In this document: piece after piece, positions 8,838 to 15,882 of the stretch
Layout: each line of letters begins with the position of its first letter
Position numbering within the stretch: the first letter of the stretch is position 1
NCBI GenBank assembly: GCA_964600595.1
Contig: CAZRKL010000007.1
Span: 1 to 39,638 of the forward strand
Direction of reading: 5' to 3'
DNA: 39,638 nucleotides
Source: DAIOEK01 sp964600595
GTDB taxonomy: Bacteria > Chloroflexota > Anaerolineae > Anaerolineales > Anaerolineaceae
Program-made: the position numbers and the translations under genes
The notes under the pieces: model-generated
The model's database searches: none
What the model was told of the DNA's origin: nothing
What the model saw: only the letters and a program-made list of their open reading frames with translations

Positions 8838-8845
8838 TTAATCAT

Positions 8846-8877
8846 ATTTTACCATGCTTCTTTTTTTAAGTTGTCAA
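8846..8877 (-). promoter_or_regulatory. Weak candidate promoter for the flavin transporter operon
   Basis: TTGACA (minus strand, 8877-8872) and TAAAAT (8851-8846) flank a 20-base spacer just upstream of the riboswitch. The position is right, but the spacing is longer than usual, so the exact -10 is uncertain. Confidence 0.35.
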
Positions 8878-8975
8878 TACCGTACTTCAATAGACCACAA
8901 AAAGTATTCAGTTATCTGATTTCCTTCCGATAGTAGAGTTAGAGAAATCACCTCAAGGATGAGGAGAAAAAACGC

Positions 8976-9914
8976 ATGGATGCGATATCTCACAATATTT
9001 CGGATTTAATTACCGCCCGGAGATTACTACTTCGGGCGCGTGAGCATCAATCTGAGCAAGACAACCCCTCGGTAAAAAAGAAAACCGCTCTGGATGATTT
9101 CAAAGAAGATCAGGCAATCCTTTCTGGCGAAAAACCGGAGAAGGTCAAAACGGATACCAAACCGGTAGATTCTGCCGCAAACGAAAACCGCATCAATCTT
9201 GGGCAATTGATTAAGAGTCTCAGGGATCTATCTGCCAGAACAGGCGGAGAACCGGTTAACCAGGCAGAGGTGATCACCATTGAAGAGACAATCATTGAAG
9301 AAGAGAGCTTGAGTATCTCTTATCAATCCTTTGAACCCGTTGCCGGGATTGCAGTTCGCAACCGGCAGGTGGCAGAAACAGACCGTTACCGATTCGAATT
9401 CAAAGATGGGTCCACCTTTAATATCATCGATAAATGGTCGGGCAAGAGCACAAGCATTTGGGGAGATCCCCACGTTGATGTTAGTGATATTAAGGGTACT
9501 CTGGATGGGGATTTCAAAGACTTGAAAGCAAGCAACTCGCACACCACATTTATGCTTCTGGATGGTACCCGTCTGACAATCACTGCAGAAGACGACGGCA
9601 TCATCGAGGCGGTGGATATTTTTAAAGATGGTCAACATTTACGGGGATTGGGCGCAGCCAGTAAATCGTTCTCCAATCAATCCGCTTTCTTTTCCAGCGG
9701 GGTTGATTACCGATCAGCAAGCGGGATCTCAATGGGAGATGTCGTTTACGCCGGAGGTGACGGTAATGACTGGTTTGACGCGGCAAGCCGGCTGATCTGG
9801 GGGAAAACAACCGGACCCATTATTACAAGCCGCCCAGTTTCATCCCTTAGCATCGAATATCAGTACTCCCTGTATCATGAGGTAAATATCAGCCAGGTAC
9901 AGGTAAGCGCATAA
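8976..9914 (+). CDS. DUF1521-domain protein with GDPHVD self-cleavage motif
   Basis: 312 residues without signal peptide or membrane segment. Residues 1-110 are charged and low in complexity. Residues about 130-285 match DUF1521, the metal-ion-inducible autocleavage (MIIA) domain described in the rhizobial effector NopE1: a WGDPHVD core at 162-168 is followed by TLDGDFKDL, TFMLLDGTRLTI and a GGDGNDWFD stretch at 260-268 that also fits one RTX-type calcium-binding nonapeptide. In NopE1 cleavage occurs between Asp and Pro of GDPH after calcium binding; here that bond would be Asp164-Pro165, giving pieces of about 164 and 148 residues. A GAGGAG ribosome site precedes the ATG. No secretion-system gene is nearby. 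The cleavage activity is inferred. Confidence 0.78.
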   Translation: MDAISHNISDLITARRLLLRAREHQSEQDNPSVKKKTALDDFKEDQAILSGEKPEKVKTDTKPVDSAANENRINLGQLIKSLRDLSARTGGEPVNQAEVITIEETIIEEESLSISYQSFEPVAGIAVRNRQVAETDRYRFEFKDGSTFNIIDKWSGKSTSIWGDPHVDVSDIKGTLDGDFKDLKASNSHTTFMLLDGTRLTITAEDDGIIEAVDIFKDGQHLRGLGAASKSFSNQSAFFSSGVDYRSASGISMGDVVYAGGDGNDWFDAASRLIWGKTTGPIITSRPVSSLSIEYQYSLYHEVNISQVQVSA

Positions 9915-9943
9915 AATACCAGGGCTTTTCAGCCCCGGTATTA
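9915..9943. terminator. Hairpin between convergent genes
   Basis: AATACC and GGGCT arms pair with AGCCC and GGTATT (one mismatched base each side) around a TTTC loop, directly after the DUF1521 stop and directly before the surE stop on the other strand. The T-run is short, so strength is moderate. Confidence 0.6.
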
Positions 9944-9944
9944 A

Positions 9945-10715
9945 TTATTCATTCCAAATCCAATCTTGAAGTGGCTGTATCATCTGGTGAGCAGTCAAAT
10001 CCAATTGGATGGGGGTAATGGACACATAACCCTGCTTCAGCGCACCGTAATCGGTACCATCCTCTTCTTTGCCTATAGGAGTCTCGCCACCAATCCAATA
10101 ATAAGGTCTGCCGCGCGGATCATGCCGGACTACCAGCGCATCACGATAAATGCGTAAACCCATCCGGGTCACCTGGAATCCTTTCATGTCTTGAAAATCG
10201 GCATAAGGAACATTGACATTTAAAATAATCTGGGGCGATAACTTTCTTTCGATCACCCGGCGGACAACTACTTGTGCTGCGTGTGCGGCTCCACTGTAAT
10301 CAATGGGACCCAAATAATCATCCGGGCGATCCACAGATACGGCCACGCCATTTACCCCGGCAATGGCTGCTTCCAGGGCAGCGGTAACTGTACCAGAGTA
10401 GGTCACATCATGCCCGATGTTGGCATTGGGATTAATGCCTGAAACCACAACATCAATTTTTTCTGTGGTAAAGCCCAACAATGCCAGCGCCACACTATCT
10501 GATGGAGCACCATCAGTACAATAGGCGGGTGTATCATCTGCCAGACGTGTTTCCCTGACTCTCAGGGGACGCTCAAGGGTCTTAACATGTCCCGATGCGC
10601 TCCAGTTGCGATCGGGCGCAAGAACGGTCACCTTGCCGAAAATTTTCATGGCATTGGCAAGCGCCAGTAATCCGGGTGCATTTACACCATCATCATTCGT
10701 AACAAGTATATGCAT
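9945..10715 (-). CDS. surE: 5'/3'-nucleotidase SurE
   Basis: 256 residues. SurE is a metal-dependent phosphatase acting on nucleoside monophosphates. The metal-binding VTNDDG motif at residues 5-10, an APDRNWSASG segment near 36-45, SGINPNANIGHD near 93-104 and the YSGTVTAALEAA helix are all present, and the length is typical. It starts 24 bases after the secA stop on the same strand and is probably co-transcribed with it. A second, divergent SurE copy lies at 24675-25484. Confidence 0.92.
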   Translation of the reverse strand: MHILVTNDDGVNAPGLLALANAMKIFGKVTVLAPDRNWSASGHVKTLERPLRVRETRLADDTPAYCTDGAPSDSVALALLGFTTEKIDVVVSGINPNANIGHDVTYSGTVTAALEAAIAGVNGVAVSVDRPDDYLGPIDYSGAAHAAQVVVRRVIERKLSPQIILNVNVPYADFQDMKGFQVTRMGLRIYRDALVVRHDPRGRPYYWIGGETPIGKEEDGTDYGALKQGYVSITPIQLDLTAHQMIQPLQDWIWNE

Positions 10716-10739
10716 TGAAATTTTTCCGTTTCAGGTTGG

Positions 10740-13700
10740 TTAATGGCGCCGGCGCTTTTTCTTATCTGTTTTGGCTGGCTGTTCAGTGCTGGCAGCTGAT
10801 TCAACCACAGAAGGCACCACGCCCGCCGGGGCAGCTTCCTGTTCAGGTGCGGCTACTCTGGGACGGTAGTTGAACATACGGCTGATGACACCCGATCGAA
10901 TATCGCTCAGCAGCTGGGTAAATAATTCCGATGCCCGTCCTTTGTATTGCACCAGCGGATCACGCTGCGCGTAGGCTTCCAATCCAATAGATACCCGCAG
11001 TGCTTCCACACGGGTCAAATAATCCACCCAGAGTTCTGAAATTACACTCAGTAACAATTGGCGGTAGATGCTGTTGATCACATTTCCGCCCAGCACCAGC
11101 CTCAGCGCTTTTTGATCTTCTTCACTCCACTGATCCATAGGCAGATCAGCCATTGAGGTTTGAATGCTGGTATCATCATCCTTCACCAGGCGTTTCAATG
11201 CCCAAGCCGGCGCAACGGTTTCTGTCTGGCGGATGCGGTTCCACTCGCTGAATCCCCACATTTCCACCATCGCTTCCCTTGCACCTGAAAGATGATCCAG
11301 AATATCCTGTGTAATATGGGCTGGCTCGCGGTCTACCAGTTCCTTCGCTGCCAGGTGTACATACCGCAGCCGGGTAGTGCGCTGCCAGACCTGTCGGTGG
11401 GTTTTCTGATCAAACGCAAGGCGCGAACCTTGTGAGAGAAAACCCATCAGTTGCACCGCCAGGTTTTCAGTAATGGGCTGGTTCCCAAGTTTTTCTAAAA
11501 CTCCATCCAATTCACGGGCAACTTGCCCCTGTGAACCAAACAGTTTATCGCGGTTTTTCTTAAACAGGTCATCCAATTCGTGCAGCATATCGCCAGCGAT
11601 CGCGTCCCAATCGGACTGCTGGTAATGAGCGGGTTTCATGGAAAGACCTTCTTCCAGACGGCGCTCGAATGCTCCGATTAGCCGGGTAATGGTCAACCCG
11701 GTCAGAATGTTGCGGACTTGATCGGCAATATCATCTTTTATCTTTTTCGGTTCAGACAATAACCTGCGCTGCTGATCACTATTAAGGCGGATGGGCAGCC
11801 TGATGACCGTGTTCAGTTCATCCAGTACTTCCTGCGGGCGGCGGGTATCTGTTTCATCCATGTCTGCAAGCCCATCGATGAACGTATCCAGACTATCCAG
11901 CCGCTCTTCAATCTGCATCTTAAGCGTTTCTTCAGACTTGTCGATCAGCTCACGGGCTGCTTCGATTAAATGACCCTGTTCCGCATCATACGCCTGCTCT
12001 GCCAGATCAAGCAATTGGGTTTTTAGATTCTCCCGGCTGCCAGTCAGGTCAATTTTTTCAAGTAAAAGTCGTTGCGTGTAATTGGGGTAGAAATCTTGCC
12101 CCCAGAACATGTTGGGTTGTATCTCTTCGAGGTAAGCCAGCAGTTTCCAGGGACCTTCGAGGTCCTGTAATGCCTCGGGGATACGGCGGGTTAATTCAGA
12201 TTGCAGCATCTCCTGTACATCTTCGGTCAGGTCTTCCTTGGTGAAGACGCGATCTCTTTGACTGTATATTCGGGCACGCTGGGTGTTCAGCACATCATCA
12301 TATTCCAGCAGGTGTTTACGGACATCAAAGTTGGCGCCTTCCACACGGGTCTGGGATTGCTCAACAAGCCTGCCAACGATACCGCTTTCAATGGGGATGG
12401 ACTCGTCAAAACGCAGGCGCGCCATCAAATCTTCCACCTGCCCCCCACCAAACAGGCGCATTAAATCGTCTTGAAGGGAGAGATAGAAACGGGAAGAGCC
12501 GGGGTCACCCTGACGGGCAGCACGGCCACGCAGCTGGTTATCGATTCGGCGGGCTTCGTGCCGTTCTGAACCCACCACATGCAGTCCACCCAGCTCCCGG
12601 ACCATTTCCATCTGGTCCATGTATGTTAGGAACATCTGCGCGCCGGCATCATATATGCCAAACTCTTCAGACGGAATTTTTCGCAGCGCTTCAAAGCGCT
12701 CTGAGAGGGTCATATCAAACGGATTCTGATAGCCCGCACGTTTGAGCACCCGGTTCACATCATTGAGGATATTGTCATTTAATTCGCCGCCAAGCTTGAT
12801 ATCGACACCACGACCCGCCATATTGGTGGCGATGGTCACGGCACCGAATGCACCTGCCTGGGCAATAATCTTGGACTCTTCATCATGTTTCTTGGCGTTC
12901 AATACCTGATGCGGGACACCTGCCTGAAGCACCTGAACCAGCCGGTCTTTATCCTGCGATCGGAGTTCCATGATCGAGATGAGCCGGTTAAGGTTTTCAT
13001 CATCCTCCATGTTGAAGGAGATGCCCAAATCTCGGGCAAGCTGGCGCATTTTTGTTGTTTCGAGCTCCTCAATTGGTTTGTTAAGGAAAACCAATTCGGG
13101 GATTTCCTGTTCCATCCCCTTATCAGGATGCTGCTCCAGCCAGACCGAGCGTAACACCTGCGTTTGCAACAGGCGGCGTACTGATTCAGCGTGCAAGCGG
13201 TAGCTCAGGTTTTGGGAGTGCTCCACCGAAGTAGTACCCACCAGCTGTGGTCGACCCATCACATGAAAGCGAATCACCTCCTGGGTGATCGCGCGGACTT
13301 TTGATTCCACGGTTCGGTAAACAACATCCGGATAATCTTTACGACGCCAGTACACCGGTTTGCTATCAGGATCGTTCGAGCGGGCAAAATAGTTGTACTT
13401 GTAGCCTTTGTCGTCCTTGGCGGGCACTTCCACCAGCGGGCTGCTATTGCGGGTAGCGACATATTCCAGGTTCGTGGGGATGGGCAGTACATCGAGTTTG
13501 TAGATCTTGCTGAACTCTTCCGCTTCAGTAAGCGCAGTACCTGTCATACCTGCCAGTTTGGAATACATACGGAAATAATTCTGGAGAGTAATGGTGGCAT
13601 AGGTAACATTTTCCGGTTCCACCTTAACACCTTCTTTGGCTTCCACCGCCTGATGCAAACCATCAGACCAGCGGCGCCCAGGCATGAGCCTTCCGGTAAA

Positions 13701-14753
13701 TTCATCCACGATCACTACTTTACCAGCCTGTACCAGGTATTCCTTATTGCGTTTGAAGAGGAATTGCGCCTTGAGCGACTGCTCGAGGTATCCCATCAGG
13801 CGTGCCTGCTGGGGAGTCATCTCTTCCGGGCGGTCGGGGTCCCGCAGACTGGTGCCGATCAACTGCTCGGCGTGCATTTCGCCAATCTCGGTAAGTGTAA
13901 CGGTGCGATCCTTTTCTTCCACTTCGTAATCTTCGGGGTTCAGCTGCCTGACCACCTGCGCCATCTTCAGATACCACTCGGTGTCATCCGATGCCGGACC
14001 TGAAATAATGAGGGGTGTACGCGCTTCATCGATGAGGATGTTGTCGACCTCATCCACAATGGAATAGTGATGCCCGCGTTGAACCCGGTCTTCGAGCCGC
14101 ATTGTTGTGTTATCGCGCAGATAATCAAAACCAAATTCAGAGTTGGTTCCATAGGTAATATCCGCGAGATAGGCTTCTTGCCTGGGAACCAGACGCAGCT
14201 GGTGCTGATCTTCGTGGGGGGATGATTTTTCCAAATCAACGATAAATGCAAGCTTGCCATTTTCAGTTCGGGTTGCCATTTGCAAAACGCCCACACTGAG
14301 ACCCAGCGCATTATATATGGGTGCCATCCAACGGGCATCGCGGCGCGCCAGGTAGTCGTTCACAGTTACCAGATGAACCCCTTTGCCTTCCAGCGCATTG
14401 AGGTATAGCGGCAGAGTGGCTACCAGGGTCTTTCCTTCACCGGTACGCATTTCAGCGATTTTGCCTTCATGAAGGGTGATGCCACCGATCATCTGCACAT
14501 CGTAATGCCGCAGCCCAATGGTGCGTTTACCGGCTTCACGAACGGCAGCAAAAGCCTCTGGCAGAATATCATCGATGGGCGAACCCTGCTGCAATCGTTC
14601 TTTGAATTCTGCTGTTTTGGCAGATAACGCTTCATCTGAGAGTATTTCAAAATCCGGCTCAAGCGCGTTGATTTCCTCGACCATGCCGGAAATGCGTTCT
14701 ATTGCTTTTCTGTTTGGATCACCGCCCAGGACGCGGATAATATTCTGGAACAT
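10740..14753 (-). CDS. secA: Preprotein translocase ATPase SecA, oversized
   Basis: 1337 residues, against about 800-1000 in most bacteria. SecA drives export through SecYEG. Core motifs are intact: MRTGEGKT (Walker A, 102-109), VNDYLARRDA, the DEVD box (234-237) with ILIDEARTPLIISGP, MTGTA, and the second-domain GRAARQGDPGSSRFYLS. Extra length comes from an insertion in the first nucleotide-binding domain (about 160-195), a block after the preprotein-binding region (about 430-600), and a long acidic-helical expansion of the C-terminal scaffold (about 880-1200). The C-terminal zinc-binding cysteines of classic SecA are absent; the chain ends in a lysine/arginine tail. An AAGGAAG ribosome site and an extended -10 promoter precede the gene. 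Confidence 0.95.
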   Translation of the reverse strand: MFQNIIRVLGGDPNRKAIERISGMVEEINALEPDFEILSDEALSAKTAEFKERLQQGSPIDDILPEAFAAVREAGKRTIGLRHYDVQMIGGITLHEGKIAEMRTGEGKTLVATLPLYLNALEGKGVHLVTVNDYLARRDARWMAPIYNALGLSVGVLQMATRTENGKLAFIVDLEKSSPHEDQHQLRLVPRQEAYLADITYGTNSEFGFDYLRDNTTMRLEDRVQRGHHYSIVDEVDNILIDEARTPLIISGPASDDTEWYLKMAQVVRQLNPEDYEVEEKDRTVTLTEIGEMHAEQLIGTSLRDPDRPEEMTPQQARLMGYLEQSLKAQFLFKRNKEYLVQAGKVVIVDEFTGRLMPGRRWSDGLHQAVEAKEGVKVEPENVTYATITLQNYFRMYSKLAGMTGTALTEAEEFSKIYKLDVLPIPTNLEYVATRNSSPLVEVPAKDDKGYKYNYFARSNDPDSKPVYWRRKDYPDVVYRTVESKVRAITQEVIRFHVMGRPQLVGTTSVEHSQNLSYRLHAESVRRLLQTQVLRSVWLEQHPDKGMEQEIPELVFLNKPIEELETTKMRQLARDLGISFNMEDDENLNRLISIMELRSQDKDRLVQVLQAGVPHQVLNAKKHDEESKIIAQAGAFGAVTIATNMAGRGVDIKLGGELNDNILNDVNRVLKRAGYQNPFDMTLSERFEALRKIPSEEFGIYDAGAQMFLTYMDQMEMVRELGGLHVVGSERHEARRIDNQLRGRAARQGDPGSSRFYLSLQDDLMRLFGGGQVEDLMARLRFDESIPIESGIVGRLVEQSQTRVEGANFDVRKHLLEYDDVLNTQRARIYSQRDRVFTKEDLTEDVQEMLQSELTRRIPEALQDLEGPWKLLAYLEEIQPNMFWGQDFYPNYTQRLLLEKIDLTGSRENLKTQLLDLAEQAYDAEQGHLIEAARELIDKSEETLKMQIEERLDSLDTFIDGLADMDETDTRRPQEVLDELNTVIRLPIRLNSDQQRRLLSEPKKIKDDIADQVRNILTGLTITRLIGAFERRLEEGLSMKPAHYQQSDWDAIAGDMLHELDDLFKKNRDKLFGSQGQVARELDGVLEKLGNQPITENLAVQLMGFLSQGSRLAFDQKTHRQVWQRTTRLRYVHLAAKELVDREPAHITQDILDHLSGAREAMVEMWGFSEWNRIRQTETVAPAWALKRLVKDDDTSIQTSMADLPMDQWSEEDQKALRLVLGGNVINSIYRQLLLSVISELWVDYLTRVEALRVSIGLEAYAQRDPLVQYKGRASELFTQLLSDIRSGVISRMFNYRPRVAAPEQEAAPAGVVPSVVESAASTEQPAKTDKKKRRRH

Positions 14754-14787
14754 AGGCTTCCTTCTCTATCTTGGGTATACAAACTGG

Positions 14788-14796
14788 ATTATAGCA
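14788..14796 (-). promoter_or_regulatory. Extended -10 promoter for secA-surE
   Basis: On the minus strand TGC is followed by a consensus TATAAT (14793-14788), an extended -10 element placing the transcript start near 14781, about 28 bases from the secA ATG. No good -35 is visible, which an extended -10 can tolerate. Confidence 0.6.
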
Positions 14797-14911
14797 TAGC
14801 GGGTATTCCAGTAATATGTACGCTATTATGGGTGTATCAGGTGCAAAAAAGCAATATTATGAATATTGAATATTCGTCAGACAAATCCTTTATTATTTTG
14901 TAGAATCGGTA

Positions 14912-14917
14912 TATAAT
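14912..14917 (+). promoter_or_regulatory. -10 element for the RRM/cold-shock pair
   Basis: A perfect TATAAT lies about 105 bases upstream of the RRM gene; the -35 region (about 14889-14894) is only a weak TTTATT. The predicted start near 14923 leaves a leader of roughly 100 bases. Confidence 0.5.
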
Positions 14918-14951
14918 AGTGTTGCCTTGCAAATATGGGCATGTGTGCGTT

Positions 14952-15007
14952 AGCCGCTTGACCTGCATTTTAGGTTACGGCTATTTTTTTCGAGAGTCCG
15001 TCGGACT
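14952..15007 (+). promoter_or_regulatory. Structured leader with terminator-like hairpin before RRM gene
   Basis: AGCCG (14952-14956) and ACCT (14961-14964) pair with AGGT (14972-14975) and CGGCT (14978-14982), followed at once by ATTTTTTT, the form of an intrinsic terminator. A second small hairpin, AGTCC/GGACT (14995-14999 with 15003-15007), stands just before the AAAGGG ribosome site of the RRM gene. Together they suggest leader-based control, perhaps by temperature or RNA chaperones. Confidence 0.55.
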
Positions 15008-15021
15008 ACAGGAAAGGGAAC

Positions 15022-15375
15022 ATGGAAACAAAATTGTATGTCGGCAATTTGCCGTATTCAGCTACAGAAGAAGAACTACGTTCTTTGTTTGCCGAAGCAG
15101 GAACTGTGGAATCTGTAGATGTCATTAAAGACCGGATGACCGGCAATTCAAAAGGTTTTTGTTTTGTTGTAATGGGAACTCCGGAAGAAGCGGAAAAAGC
15201 TGTTTCCATGTTCAATGGTTACAATTTTAAAAACCGCGAATTAAGAGTGAATGAAGCCCGCCCCAAAGAAGAAGGTGGTCGTGGTGGATTTGGCGGTCCC
15301 CGTCGTAGTGGCGGTGGTGGTTTTGGTCGTGGCGGCGAAGGTTACAACCGCAATAGCGGATCTCGCCGTTTTTAA
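15022..15375 (+). CDS. Glycine-rich RRM RNA-binding protein
   Basis: 117 residues. One RRM domain occupies residues 3-80: RNP2 is LYVGNL (5-10) and RNP1 is KGFCFVVM (44-51), with Cys in place of the usual Gly. The remaining tail (about 82-117) is rich in glycine and arginine and resembles the RGG tails of small cold-inducible RNA-binding proteins of cyanobacteria and Chloroflexota. Such proteins bind single-stranded RNA and can act as RNA chaperones. A cold-shock-domain gene follows 28 bases downstream, which supports a joint role at low temperature or in RNA remodelling. The ribosome site is AAAGGG, 3 bases before the ATG. Confidence 0.9.
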   Translation: METKLYVGNLPYSATEEELRSLFAEAGTVESVDVIKDRMTGNSKGFCFVVMGTPEEAEKAVSMFNGYNFKNRELRVNEARPKEEGGRGGFGGPRRSGGGGFGRGGEGYNRNSGSRRF

Positions 15376-15403
15376 TCGTTTTATTCAAAAAGGAAGAAAA
15401 GAA

Positions 15404-15613
15404 ATGTCTGATCGTGTTATCGGAACCGTAAAATGGTTCAACAGCAGTAAGGGTTATGGCTTCATCGCCCAGGAAAATGGTCCTGACGTATTTGTTCACT
15501 TCTCCGCTATTCAGGCGGACGGCTATCGTTCATTGGAAGAAGGACAAAAGGTCGAGTTCACAATTGAAAAAGGCCAAAAAGGCATGCAGGCTGCCAAAGT
15601 CACAATTGTATAA
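15404..15613 (+). CDS. csp: Cold-shock protein (CspA family)
   Basis: 69 residues, the standard size. The start at ATG 15404 follows an AGGAAG ribosome site; a longer in-frame version reaching into the previous gene is not credible. The cold-shock domain shows GTVKWFNSSKGYGFI (RNP1, 16-21) and DVFVHFSAI (RNP2, 28-36). It binds single-stranded nucleic acid and melts RNA structure. It is probably co-transcribed with the RRM protein upstream, and a strong terminator follows. Confidence 0.95.
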   Translation: MSDRVIGTVKWFNSSKGYGFIAQENGPDVFVHFSAIQADGYRSLEEGQKVEFTIEKGQKGMQAAKVTIV

Positions 15614-15634
15614 GTTGTCATCATAGTCACATAC

Positions 15635-15661
15635 AACACCCGCCGATTGGCGGGTGTTTCT
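15635..15661 (+). terminator. Intrinsic terminator after csp
   Basis: AACACCCGCC pairs with GGCGGGTGTT (10 bp, GATT loop) and is followed by a short T-rich stretch, 21 bases after the csp stop. Confidence 0.85.
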
Positions 15662-15688
15662 ATTTATACCTTAAGCTTAGAAATATCC

Positions 15689-15717
15689 TTGACGAATTCG
15701 CATACCTCGCATATACT
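15689..15717 (+). promoter_or_regulatory. Sigma-A type promoter of the his leader operon
   Basis: TTGACG (15689-15694), a 17-base spacer and TATACT (15712-15717) form a near-consensus promoter. The predicted start, near 15724, is only about 3 bases before the leader-peptide ATG, so that peptide would be read from an almost leaderless transcript. Confidence 0.75.
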
Positions 15718-15726
15718 ACCGCCAAC

Positions 15727-15813
15727 ATGAAAACTCAACGCTTCGCCCATCTGCATCATCATACCCGACATACCTTTGGTATTCCGGTGGGCGCAGCGCG
15801 CACAACCAGGTAG
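15727..15813 (+). CDS. hisL: Histidine-rich leader peptide (HisL-like)
   Basis: A 28-codon frame (ATG 15727, TAG 15811-15813) with five His codons, all CAT, at codons 8, 10, 11, 12 and 15 (residues HLHHHTRH). It lies between a good promoter and an intrinsic terminator just upstream of hisD, which is the classic arrangement of a histidine attenuator. There is no ribosome binding site, consistent with leaderless initiation. The peptide itself probably has no function other than to time the ribosome: stalling at the His codons when charged histidyl-tRNA is scarce would let hisD be transcribed. It is too short for ordinary gene finders. Confidence 0.85.
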   Translation: MKTQRFAHLHHHTRHTFGIPVGAARTTR

Positions 15814-15862
15814 ATTTTAGGGTTTCCCTACTTTCAGCCCCCGGAATTCCGGGGGCTTTTTT
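15744..15862 (+). promoter_or_regulatory. Histidine transcription attenuator
   Basis: Three mutually exclusive pairings are visible. Segment 1 CGCCCA (15744-15749) pairs with TGGGCG (15788-15793), enclosing a small ATACC/GGTAT hairpin (15770-15782). Segment 2 (15781-15792) also pairs with the left terminator arm (15837-15847), 11 bp with one bulged T, as an antiterminator. The terminator is a perfect 22-base palindrome (15836-15857) followed by T6. A ribosome halted at His codons 10-12 covers segment 1 and so favours the antiterminator. Confidence 0.82.
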
Positions 15863-15882
15863 GTTTCACCAGGAGATAACGC

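Noticed and set aside
8643..8840. TPP riboswitch, because the downstream binding protein is THI5-like
   Set aside because: The conserved blocks and their order are those of the FMN element; no CTGAGA/ACCC TPP core is present.
15251..15403. Longer version of the cold-shock protein reaching into the RRM gene
   Set aside because: The ATG at 15404 with AGGAAG gives the exact family length; the upstream part is the glycine tail of the RRM gene in another frame.
15614..15882. Histidine T-box upstream of hisD
   Set aside because: No T-box bulge (TGGN with flanking stem) is visible, whereas a His-rich leader peptide with alternative stems is.
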